5,170 nt of DNA from Bacteroidales bacterium (GTDB taxonomy: Bacteria > Bacteroidota > Bacteroidia > Bacteroidales > ML635J-15). The notes under the pieces are model-generated. The model saw nothing but the letters and a program-made list of their open reading frames with translations. It was not told where the DNA came from and made no database searches. How positions within the stretch are numbered: position 1 is the first letter of the stretch; each line of letters starts with the position of its first letter. Location of the stretch: contig JAQVEY010000214.1 of the NCBI GenBank assembly GCA_028697515.1, positions 1 through 5,170 on the forward strand. Direction: 5' to 3'. The translations under genes and the position numbers were made by a program. Shown piece by piece: positions 1 to 5,170 of the stretch.

Positions 1-17
1 TCAGTATTGGACATATA

Positions 18-90
18 CGGCTCGTAGCTCAGTTGGCAGAGCACGTGACTCTTAATCATGGGGTCGAGGGTTCGACCCCCTCCGAGCCGA
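18..90 (+). tRNA. trnK: tRNA-Lys (anticodon CTT)
   Basis: A complete 73-nt cloverleaf can be folded by eye. The acceptor stem is 18-24 (CGGCTCG) with 83-89 (CGAGCCG), 7 bp. The D arm is 27-42. The anticodon stem is 44-48 with 56-60, with one G-T wobble. The anticodon loop 49-55 (CTCTTAA) places CTT at 51-53, which reads the lysine codon AAG. The variable loop is 61-65. The T stem is 66-70 with 78-82, loop TTCGACC. The discriminator base is A90. The 3' CCA is not encoded (CAA follows), so it must be added after transcription. There is no intron and no second tRNA nearby. Confidence 0.97.
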
Positions 91-101
91 CAAAACCAAA
101 A

Positions 102-132
102 GTCTAAAGAATTTCTTTAGGCTTTTCCTTTT
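102..132 (+). terminator. Intrinsic terminator of the tRNA-Lys gene
   Basis: GTCTAAAG (102-109) pairs with CTTTAGGC (115-122), an 8-bp stem with one T-G wobble and a 5-nt loop (AATTT). It is followed directly by a T-rich tract, TTTTCCTTTT (123-132). It starts 12 nt after the tRNA, so the tRNA is probably a single transcription unit and the next gene needs its own promoter. Confidence 0.85.
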
Positions 133-230
133 ACTATCCAAAATTATTCGAAATAAATGCCCATCCACGTGGAATTTGTACCTTTTCTGTCATCAATGAG
201 TAAAAAGTGTTAACTAAAAAAATAAATATC

Positions 231-950
231 ATGAAAAAAACTAGTTTAATCGCATTATTGATAGGATTATCAATCTGCATTTCAGCTCAAAACGGAGCAA
301 TACACGGAAAAGTGCTTGACGAGAATGGAGAACCAATTTATTCGGCAAATATCAGTATTGTTGATGGTCCTTCAACAACTGGAACGACGAGTGACTTTGA
401 TGGAGAATTTAAAATAAAACCCTTAAATTCAGGTACTTATACTCTCGAAATAACATTTGTAGGTTATAGTCCTACAAAGATAACAGGTGTTCAAGTTTCA
501 TCAAATAAAATAACTTTTCTCGAAAACACTACACTCAGTATTGCGGCCTACATTATTGAAGGTGATTTTACGGTAATAGGATGGACAGAACCTATTGTTG
601 ACCCTGAAGCGCCTTCTAGAATTACAATTAAAAGTGATATAATTGCAAAAACTCCTGTTTCTAAAAACCCTGTAATGCTTGCTCGTGCCTACCAAAGCGA
701 TATTCAGGTTGTTAATAATCAAATGGTTGTAAGAGGTTCAAGACCCGGTAGCTCTACTGTTTATATTGATGGTATGAGAGTTGCTGACGAAATGACTTCA
801 TTACCTTCTTTAGGAATAGGCGCAATGGAAATTTATACCGGTGGAATTCCGGCAAGATTCGGAGATGTAACAGGTGGTGTAATTCTAATGACTACCAAGA
901 GTTATTTTGATCTATTAAATGAAAGAAATGCTTTGGAAAGTCGCAGATAA
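231..950 (+). CDS. Secreted carboxypeptidase-regulatory-like/TonB plug protein without a beta-barrel
   Basis: The protein has 239 residues and is probably periplasmic or envelope-associated. The ATG at 231 is chosen over the in-frame GTG at 207 because it begins a clean signal peptide: KK at 2-3, hydrophobic 6-17, and a cut after ISA at A19, leaving Q20. Residues about 22-103 form a carboxypeptidase-regulatory-like beta-sandwich (GKVLDENGEPI, then TTGTTSDFDGEF and GTYTLEITFVGYS). After a linker, residues about 143-223 match the plug domain of Bacteroidota TonB-dependent receptors: VVRGSRPGSS, then VYIDGMRV, then YTGGIPARFGDVTGG and ILMTTK. A normal receptor of this kind continues for several hundred barrel residues; this one stops about 16 residues after the plug. 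There is no room for a barrel before the sigma gene and no sign of a frameshift, so it looks like a naturally short protein. It cannot be a transporter by itself. A role in sensing or as a protein-protein adaptor for the sigma/anti-sigma pair downstream is inference. Domain assignment is strong; function is unknown. Confidence 0.88.
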   Translation: MKKTSLIALLIGLSICISAQNGAIHGKVLDENGEPIYSANISIVDGPSTTGTTSDFDGEFKIKPLNSGTYTLEITFVGYSPTKITGVQVSSNKITFLENTTLSIAAYIIEGDFTVIGWTEPIVDPEAPSRITIKSDIIAKTPVSKNPVMLARAYQSDIQVVNNQMVVRGSRPGSSTVYIDGMRVADEMTSLPSLGIGAMEIYTGGIPARFGDVTGGVILMTTKSYFDLLNERNALESRR

Positions 951-1009
951 TAATAATTATAATAATTTTACTGAAAACCTTAAACAGGCTGTAACGTAAA
1001 AAAATAGAA

Positions 1010-1537
1010 ATGAAAAACCTCAGCGATACTGAAATTATTCAAGCCTTTGGTTCGAATGTGAATAAGGCTCTCGAAGAAATTTATAACAGATATTCGTCTC
1101 TGGTTTATGGTGTTTGCCTTAAATACCTTGGTTCACGTGAAGATAGCCTCGACTCTGTCGTTGAAATTTTTCATCTTCTACCACTGAAAATTAGCAAACA
1201 TAAAATTGAAAACTTCAGTTCCTGGCTGTACTCTGTTACAAAAAATCATTGTTTAATGAAACTAAGAACAAACAAAAGGCAAACTGCAGCAATGAAAAAG
1301 TATATCGTTTTAAATAATAAAGACAATTCTGATTCGATAGAAGATATTGAACAAAGCAGAAATCTTGAAAATGCTATTTGCAAATTAAGCAACGAGCAAA
1401 AAACCTGCATCGAATTATTTTATTATCAGAAGAAGTCTTATAATGAGATTTCTGCAATTACGGGATTTTCAGTTAAATCTATAAAATCATTTCTGCAAAA
1501 CGGTAGAATTAAGCTAAAAAAAATAATGGAGGAATAA
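1010..1537 (+). CDS. ECF-type RNA polymerase sigma factor
   Basis: A cytoplasmic sigma-70 family protein of the extracytoplasmic-function group, 175 residues, which is the usual two-domain size. Region 2 covers about 14-88. It includes ALEEIYNRYSSLVYGVCLKYL (20-40) and the promoter-melting and -10 recognition segment ENFSSWLYSVTKNHCLMKLR (67-86), a form common in Bacteroidota. Region 4 covers about 117-172, with the helix-turn-helix SYNEISAITGFSVKSIKSFL (143-162) for -35 recognition. The linker 88-116 is polar and variable. The usual acidic stretch of region 2.2 reads DSLDSVVEIF, slightly unlike the textbook DAEDLVQEVF. The start has an A-rich leader and no Shine-Dalgarno. It is followed after 4 nt by a membrane anti-sigma-like gene, the standard arrangement for an ECF factor held inactive at the membrane. 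Its regulon cannot be read from this window; autoregulation is plausible. Confidence 0.94.
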   Translation: MKNLSDTEIIQAFGSNVNKALEEIYNRYSSLVYGVCLKYLGSREDSLDSVVEIFHLLPLKISKHKIENFSSWLYSVTKNHCLMKLRTNKRQTAAMKKYIVLNNKDNSDSIEDIEQSRNLENAICKLSNEQKTCIELFYYQKKSYNEISAITGFSVKSIKSFLQNGRIKLKKIMEE

Positions 1538-1541
1538 TATA

Positions 1542-2603
1542 ATGACCAACGAAAGTAATAACAAAAAACTGTTGCGATATCTAAATCGGCAAATGACAGA
1601 TGAAGAATTATCATCATTTGAGCAAGAAATTGCTGAAGACGAATTCCTTAGAGATGCTTTGGAAGGATATAAAAATAGCGGTGCTAGACCCGAAGATTTA
1701 GATATTGTTAAACTGGAAATAATTAATCCGAAACGGAGAAAAGTAAAAATGAGTCTTATTTTTGCCGGAATAGCTGCTAGTATAATTATTGTCTTGGTAT
1801 ATCTGACTGTTTTCGAATACAAAGCTTTGAATAAGAAGGCAAATACAATAAGCAGATCAATTTTTGAATTAAATATTAGCAATGACTCATTATCTTTGCC
1901 TGATAGTTTAAATACAAATCACCAACAAACAAACGAATTTGAATTATATGTATATGAAATAAGAGATAAACCTGAAAAAGTAATCGTACCCGAAAGTATT
2001 CCTCCATTACATATAAATATGAGTATAAAAATTCAAAATCAGAATCAAAATTTATCTCTGAACAATTACTATCAATATAATTCAAACCATTATTATACCT
2101 ATATCAACAATTACAAAGTTGTAAATTATAGATACGACAAAAGGATTAATATTAAATATAAAGACATCCCAACTCACTTTATTGTAACCGATAAATACTC
2201 AAATGAAATTGCAATTGATAAAACTAATTACAATTACGATGATTTTCTCAGAGAAACACTAAACAAAATGGATGACAAAAACTATCAGGATGCTATTGAA
2301 AATTTTGATATTATTCTTTCTCAGTATCCTAATGATATCAATGCAGCTTTCTACAAAGCTTTGTGTTTATATGAAACAAATCAAAATGATAATTCTTTAA
2401 AACTATTGGAATTAACATTATCAAATCGTATAAATACTTTCCATCAGGAATCAAAATGGTATAAAAGCATGATACTCAAAGAAGAAAAACAATATGCAGC
2501 CACAGAAAAAGTTTTACTTGAAATAATAAACGACAATGGATATTATGGCGTTCAGGCAAAACAGGAACTAGATGAATTATACAAATACTATTTAAATGAA
2601 TAA
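1542..2603 (+). CDS. Membrane anti-sigma-like protein with periplasmic TPR repeats
   Basis: The protein has 353 residues. The cytoplasmic N-terminus (about 8-43) has the pattern seen in Bacteroidota anti-sigma regulators: LLRYLNRQMTDEE, then SFEQEIAEDEFLRDALEGY. No HxxxCxxC zinc motif is present. After basic residues (KRRKVK, 64-69) comes one transmembrane helix (about 71-90), giving an N-in, C-out topology. The periplasmic part starts with a linker (95-160), then a segment very rich in Asn, Gln and Tyr (165-198). The C-terminal 115 residues are helical TPR-like repeats: about 233-266 (NYQDAIENFDIILSQYPND), 267-300 (AAFYKALCLYETNQ) and a weaker third to about 335. TPRs bind proteins, so this part is the probable sensor or partner-binding end. 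The gene starts 4 nt after the sigma factor stop, with GGAGG at 1528-1532, and overlaps the next gene by 8 nt, suggesting translational coupling. The anti-sigma role is inferred from position, topology and N-terminal pattern; it has not been shown for this protein. Confidence 0.85.
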   Translation: MTNESNNKKLLRYLNRQMTDEELSSFEQEIAEDEFLRDALEGYKNSGARPEDLDIVKLEIINPKRRKVKMSLIFAGIAASIIIVLVYLTVFEYKALNKKANTISRSIFELNISNDSLSLPDSLNTNHQQTNEFELYVYEIRDKPEKVIVPESIPPLHINMSIKIQNQNQNLSLNNYYQYNSNHYYTYINNYKVVNYRYDKRINIKYKDIPTHFIVTDKYSNEIAIDKTNYNYDDFLRETLNKMDDKNYQDAIENFDIILSQYPNDINAAFYKALCLYETNQNDNSLKLLELTLSNRINTFHQESKWYKSMILKEEKQYAATEKVLLEIINDNGYYGVQAKQELDELYKYYLNE

Positions 2604-3831
2604 GAGCATCTACATAACAATTTTCATTTTTATAACGGTAATTTTAAATGCTCAAAAACCTATTGTGGTTAAAGGGAATATTTTTGATTCCGAGACCGGA
2701 GAACCAATTTCAGAAGTTCATATATATATTAAAAACGGAACAACTGGTACTACTTCGGACAGTAAAGGGGCATTCTCAATTACACTAAATAGTTTAAATG
2801 ACACTCTGCTTTTTACCCATGTAAGATATAACGATTATATGCAAGCCTTTCACAGCAGCGATTTTCAAGCAAAGATACTATTAGAACCACGCATAAATAT
2901 GCTTCCGGATGCTATTGTAAAACCAGTTATAAATATTAGTAAAGGAATGCTTTTAGATGTAATTGATTATTACTTTTTTGGGGATTCGATAATATATTCT
3001 GGTTTTTGTTACCGCTACAATAAACACAATAATCCGTGGATAATTATGATATCACCTAAAGGAGATACTGTATTTACATATTGTGTTGGCAAAGAAGGCC
3101 GTTTTTACGAAGACTGCTTTAAAAATCTCCATTATTTGACAGATGACACTGCTTATCAGATGATTTTATCAAATGATAGTGTTTATTTAGACTTCCCAAC
3201 TGATATCGACGAGTTTTTAAACATAATGGAAGCCTGCAAGTTTACGACCGGAACAAAAGCCTTATTAAGTCAATATTCGAATAGAAATCAAATGTTAATT
3301 TATTACTATACCGATTTAATTAGTTATGAAACAGAAGTCTTTAAAATTATTACCGATGAAATTAAAATGAATATGCTTGCAGGTCAAAATTTATTTTTCG
3401 CAATGGGCTGTCCACCAAATGAACACGACTTAAGATTTGAAGAGATGATGTACAATCCTGTTTTCGCACCAATTGTTAAGACAAAAGATACAATAGCAAT
3501 TATAAATTATACAGATTCAAAAATAGAATGGTATGACACTCTTTTCAATTACCTTGGTGAAGAAACTATATATTTCCAAAATTCTAAATTTTGTCAAAAC
3601 GAAATAATAGTTGATAAAGTGAGCGGACGAGTTTTTGCTGTTTATCTTAGAAATGGCAAAACTTCAGTAAAAGAAATTTTTATTCACTCAGGCTCGACTG
3701 GTGACGAAATCAGTATCCCCGACTTCTTTTGGATTGAAAATATAAAAGTCCATGACAATCAATTATTCTTTCTTTACAGAAAACAACAAAGCGGCGATTT
3801 TAGAGCTCTTTATAGGATGATCCTTGAATAA
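2596..3831 (+). CDS. Secreted carboxypeptidase-regulatory-like protein, C-terminal domain of unknown function
   Basis: The protein has 411 residues and is exported: a hydrophobic signal peptide (5-17) ends LNA, with the cut after A19 leaving Q20. Residues about 24-97 are a carboxypeptidase-regulatory-like domain (KGNIFDSETGEPISEVHIYI, then TTGTTSDSKGAFSI), sharing its core motifs with the first protein of the cluster. The remaining 310 residues are not recognised. They read as alternating short beta-strands with turns such as SPKGD, DKVSG and LRNGK, and the stretch GRFYEDCFKNLHYLTDD (168-184) resembles a motif I associate with Bacteroidota proteins of this architecture. A beta-propeller-like fold is possible but not proven. 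Six cysteines (C138, C163, C174, C214, C272, C333) remain after export and could form disulfides. No catalytic motif, no lipobox and no C-terminal sorting domain is seen. The start codon lies inside the end of the anti-sigma-like gene (8-nt overlap), so the two are probably co-translated and act together. It could be a ligand or partner of the TPR region; that is inference. Confidence 0.82.
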   Translation: MNKSIYITIFIFITVILNAQKPIVVKGNIFDSETGEPISEVHIYIKNGTTGTTSDSKGAFSITLNSLNDTLLFTHVRYNDYMQAFHSSDFQAKILLEPRINMLPDAIVKPVINISKGMLLDVIDYYFFGDSIIYSGFCYRYNKHNNPWIIMISPKGDTVFTYCVGKEGRFYEDCFKNLHYLTDDTAYQMILSNDSVYLDFPTDIDEFLNIMEACKFTTGTKALLSQYSNRNQMLIYYYTDLISYETEVFKIITDEIKMNMLAGQNLFFAMGCPPNEHDLRFEEMMYNPVFAPIVKTKDTIAIINYTDSKIEWYDTLFNYLGEETIYFQNSKFCQNEIIVDKVSGRVFAVYLRNGKTSVKEIFIHSGSTGDEISIPDFFWIENIKVHDNQLFFLYRKQQSGDFRALYRMILE

Positions 3832-3852
3832 AAAAGCCGGTTTATACCGGCT
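3830..3852 (-). terminator. Hairpin terminator in the convergent gap (best on the minus strand)
   Basis: AGCCGG (3835-3840) and CCGGCT (3847-3852) form a perfect 6-bp GC-rich stem with a 6-nt loop. Read on the minus strand it is followed by six T (the A-run 3830-3835), making a proper intrinsic terminator for the greA-HIT operon, beginning 4 nt past the HIT stop. On the plus strand the tail is CGAATCATTTATTATTTTT, with no immediate T-run, so termination of the sigma cluster there is weaker. The T-run overlaps the stop codon of the plus-strand gene. Confidence 0.8.
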
Positions 3853-3856
3853 CGAA

Positions 3857-4261
3857 TCATTTATTATTTTTATAGCTATCGTAAATTAATTTGGCAAGTA
3901 GTTTAAACTCTTCATCGCTCATTTTAACTCTGGGATTGGCGAATACTAAGTCCTTTTCACTATCAATCGGAACTAAATGAATGTGAGTATGAGAAACCTC
4001 AAGTCCCACTACAATCAACCCAATTCTTTTACACTCAACATTTGCTTCAATAGCTTTAGCAACTTTTTTCGCAAAAACCAAGATTTTCGAAAGTATCTCA
4101 TCGGAATTATCAAAAATATAATCCACTTCAAGCTTTGGTACTACTAATGTATGTCCTTTTTTCAATGGACTAATATCAAAAAACGCTATAAAATCATTAT
4201 CTTCAGCTACCTTATAACAAGGGATGTCGCCATTTATAATTTTTGTAAATATTGAAGCCAT
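3857..4261 (-). CDS. HIT-family (histidine triad) nucleotide-binding protein
   Basis: A cytoplasmic protein of 134 residues, the usual size for a small HIT protein. The family hydrolyses or transfers nucleotide monophosphates (for example AMP-lysine or dinucleoside polyphosphates) through a histidine triad. The signature is HTHIHLVP at 91-98 (H91, H93, H95), the H-x-H-x-H-x-x motif with the catalytic middle histidine. The N-terminal family pattern is also clear: SIFTKIINGDIPCYKVAED (3-21), then AFFDISPLKKGHTLVVPK (26-43), where H37 is in the conserved GH position. It starts with ATG, 6 nt after the greA stop, and has no Shine-Dalgarno. It is therefore almost certainly transcribed with greA and ends at the hairpin just downstream. 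The exact substrate cannot be told from the sequence. It appears intact and ordinary. Confidence 0.95.
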   Translation of the reverse strand: MASIFTKIINGDIPCYKVAEDNDFIAFFDISPLKKGHTLVVPKLEVDYIFDNSDEILSKILVFAKKVAKAIEANVECKRIGLIVVGLEVSHTHIHLVPIDSEKDLVFANPRVKMSDEEFKLLAKLIYDSYKNNK

Positions 4262-4267
4262 AGAATA

Positions 4268-4741
4268 TTAAATTGAAATTGACAAAATCTCAAATGTTAC
4301 CATTCCATTAGGAACTATAATTTCTGCAACGTCGCCTACTTTTTTCCCAATCAAACCTTTTGCAATAGGAGTATTAATAGAAATTTTCTTTTCTTTTAAA
4401 TTAGCTTCAGTCTCTGCAACTATAGAGTATTCCATAATTACACCAGTAATAAGATTCTTAATCTTAACCTTATTCAATATCTGTACAGTATCTGTATCAA
4501 TGTCCTTTGGATCTACTATTCTTGCATAACGAACAGTTTCCTGAAGCTTATTGATTTTCATTTCCAATAAACCTTGAGCCTCTTTTGCAGCGTCATATTC
4601 TGCGTTTTCAGACAAGTCGCCTTTATCTCTTGCTTCGGCTATTTGCTTTGAAATATTCGGCCTTTCAATATTCACTAGTCTGTCCAACTCTTTTTTAAGT
4701 TTTTTCAGACCTTCTTCGGTCAAATAAACAAATTCTGTCAT
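4268..4741 (-). CDS. greA: Transcription elongation factor GreA
   Basis: GreA enters the secondary channel of stalled, backtracked RNA polymerase and stimulates cleavage of the transcript 3' end, restarting elongation. With the ATG at 4741 the protein has 157 residues, matching the family (about 158). A TTG three codons upstream (4750) is open but adds nothing conserved. Residues 1-75 form the coiled-coil domain. Its tip carries GDLSENAEYDAAKEAQ (41-56), with the two acidic residues D42 and E45 that hold the catalytic metal in polymerase. Residues about 80-157 form the FKBP-like C-terminal domain that docks on polymerase, including SINTPIAKGLIGKKVGD (121-137). It is the first gene of a two-gene operon with the HIT protein and has a good promoter upstream (4811-4841). 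Nothing is missing or unusual. Confidence 0.97.
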   Translation of the reverse strand: MTEFVYLTEEGLKKLKKELDRLVNIERPNISKQIAEARDKGDLSENAEYDAAKEAQGLLEMKINKLQETVRYARIVDPKDIDTDTVQILNKVKIKNLITGVIMEYSIVAETEANLKEKKISINTPIAKGLIGKKVGDVAEIIVPNGMVTFEILSISI

Positions 4742-4810
4742 ATCGAACAATTTTAATTTCTAAATATATATAAAACAAAAGAAACCCCTTTGTCAGAGAT
4801 TTCCATGAAG

Positions 4811-4841
4811 CAAATATAATTAATTAAACAATAACAACAAA
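4811..4841 (-). promoter_or_regulatory. Bacteroidota-type promoter of the greA-HIT operon
   Basis: On the minus strand, TTTG (4841-4838) is followed after exactly 19 nt by TATATTTG (4818-4811). This fits the Bacteroidota primary sigma pattern, a -33 TTTG and a -7 TAnnTTTG. Transcription should begin a few bases past 4811, giving a leader of about 60 nt before the greA ATG at 4741. The site lies between the terminator of the upstream minus-strand gene and greA, so greA is independently transcribed. Confidence 0.8.
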
Positions 4842-4880
4842 ATTTTATTATTAACAATTATTTTACAATGAATTACAAAT

Positions 4881-4912
4881 AAAAAGAAAGCCTAATTTTA
4901 GGCTTTCTTTTT
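4881..4912 (-). terminator. Strong intrinsic terminator of the right-edge minus-strand gene
   Basis: The 13-nt arms 4881-4893 (AAAAAGAAAGCCT) and 4900-4912 (AGGCTTTCTTTTT) are perfect inverted repeats around a 6-nt loop. On the minus strand the GC-containing stem runs straight into T5. It begins 32 nt after the stop of the minus-strand gene at 4945, so it most likely ends that transcript. The structure is symmetrical and could work in both directions, but no plus-strand gene reads into it here. Confidence 0.88.
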
Positions 4913-4944
4913 ATTAAAATATTTTCTTAGTCTTAAGTTATATT

Positions 4945-5170
4945 CTAAGATTTGTCTCCTAAAGTAATTCTAACACCAAAAGTATGAACTCCTCTGAAAG
5001 GATTAGTAAATCTATATGAATAATCTATTGCCATAACTGATTTGTTTTCTTTATTTACCGGAACTTGCAAACTCATACCTGCAGCTGGTCCAGTAAAAGC
5101 TGTCGAACGTGCATCAACATTTTTGCCAATAATGTCCTTTTCATAAATATAACCTCCTCTTAAAAAGAAT
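4945..5170 (-). CDS. C-terminus of a probable outer-membrane beta-barrel protein (PorV/PorQ-like?), partial
   Basis: An open minus-strand frame enters from the right edge (first whole codon at 5169) and ends with TAG at 4947-4945, giving 74 residues; the start lies outside the window. The fragment has alternating amphipathic strands and aromatic girdles typical of outer-membrane barrels: FFLRGGYIYEKD at its start, TAFTGPAAGMSLQVPV in the middle, and MAIDYSYRFTNPFRGVHTFG followed by VRITLGDKS at the end. A final IDYSYR...NPF...HTFGVRI block resembles the last strands of the PorV/PorQ family, outer-membrane proteins linked to type IX secretion, but 74 residues are too few to fix the family. It is followed by a strong terminator, so the gene end is real. 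It does not share an operon with greA. Confidence 0.72.
   Translation of the reverse strand, partial: FFLRGGYIYEKDIIGKNVDARSTAFTGPAAGMSLQVPVNKENKSVMAIDYSYRFTNPFRGVHTFGVRITLGDKS

Noticed and set aside
18..90. tRNA-Lys as an integration site of a mobile element
   Set aside because: The tRNA 3' end is not repeated elsewhere in the window, and no integrase or transposase gene is present.
207..230. GTG start at 207 for the first protein
   Set aside because: It adds eight residues ahead of a well-formed signal peptide that starts exactly at the ATG at 231.
501..722. Reverse-strand open frame of 73 codons inside the plug-only gene
   Set aside because: It lies wholly opposite a gene with clear domains, has no recognisable motif and is rich in Asn, Arg and Phe as expected from an antisense reading.
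951..1009. Remnant of a lost receptor barrel after the plug domain, which would make the first gene a pseudogene
   Set aside because: Only 59 nt separate it from the sigma gene and none of it reads as barrel sequence in any frame; there is no frameshift signature.
1514..2085. Two reverse-strand open frames opposite the anti-sigma-like gene (1514-1882 and 1876-2085)
   Set aside because: Their hydrophobic, low-complexity translations come from reading an AT-rich gene backwards; no start context or family pattern supports them.
4742..4750. TTG start at 4750 for greA
   Set aside because: The ATG at 4741 gives the normal GreA length and the usual N-terminus; the three extra codons are not conserved features of the family.

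Overview
The window comes from a member of the Bacteroidota, most likely of Bacteroidales type. Four things point there. The DNA is AT-rich. Most starts have A-rich leaders rather than Shine-Dalgarno sites. The greA promoter is a good match to the Bacteroidota housekeeping pattern (TTTG, 19 nt, TATATTTG). Both secreted proteins carry Gln immediately after the predicted signal peptidase I site and have N-terminal carboxypeptidase-regulatory-like domains typical of this phylum. No mobile element, CRISPR array or rRNA is visible.

Layout, left to right. A tRNA-Lys(CTT) gene (18-90) is followed at once by its own intrinsic terminator. A plus-strand cluster (231-3831) then holds four genes. The first is a small secreted protein with a carboxypeptidase-regulatory-like domain and a TonB-receptor plug domain but no beta-barrel. 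The second is an ECF sigma factor. The third is a single-pass membrane protein with a Bacteroidota anti-sigma-like N-terminus and periplasmic TPR repeats. The fourth is a secreted protein with the same kind of N-terminal domain plus an uncharacterised, probably beta-rich C-terminal part. The last three genes are tightly packed (a 4-nt gap, then an 8-nt overlap). The first is set off by 59 nt with no terminator.

On the minus strand, greA and a HIT-family protein gene form a two-gene operon (4741 down to 3857) with a clear promoter upstream. It ends in a hairpin inside the 25-nt convergent gap it shares with the plus-strand cluster. At the right edge, after a 13-bp terminator hairpin, is the 3' end of a minus-strand gene for a probable outer-membrane beta-barrel protein, perhaps of the PorV/PorQ family, cut off by the window end.

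The most interesting region is 231-3831. It looks like a cell-envelope signalling module: sigma factor, membrane anti-sigma with a periplasmic protein-interaction domain, and two exported proteins sharing an N-terminal domain. One exported protein resembles the gating end of a TonB-dependent receptor without its pore. That it forms a working signalling relay is inference from gene order and domains. The housekeeping genes (tRNA, greA, HIT) are ordinary.
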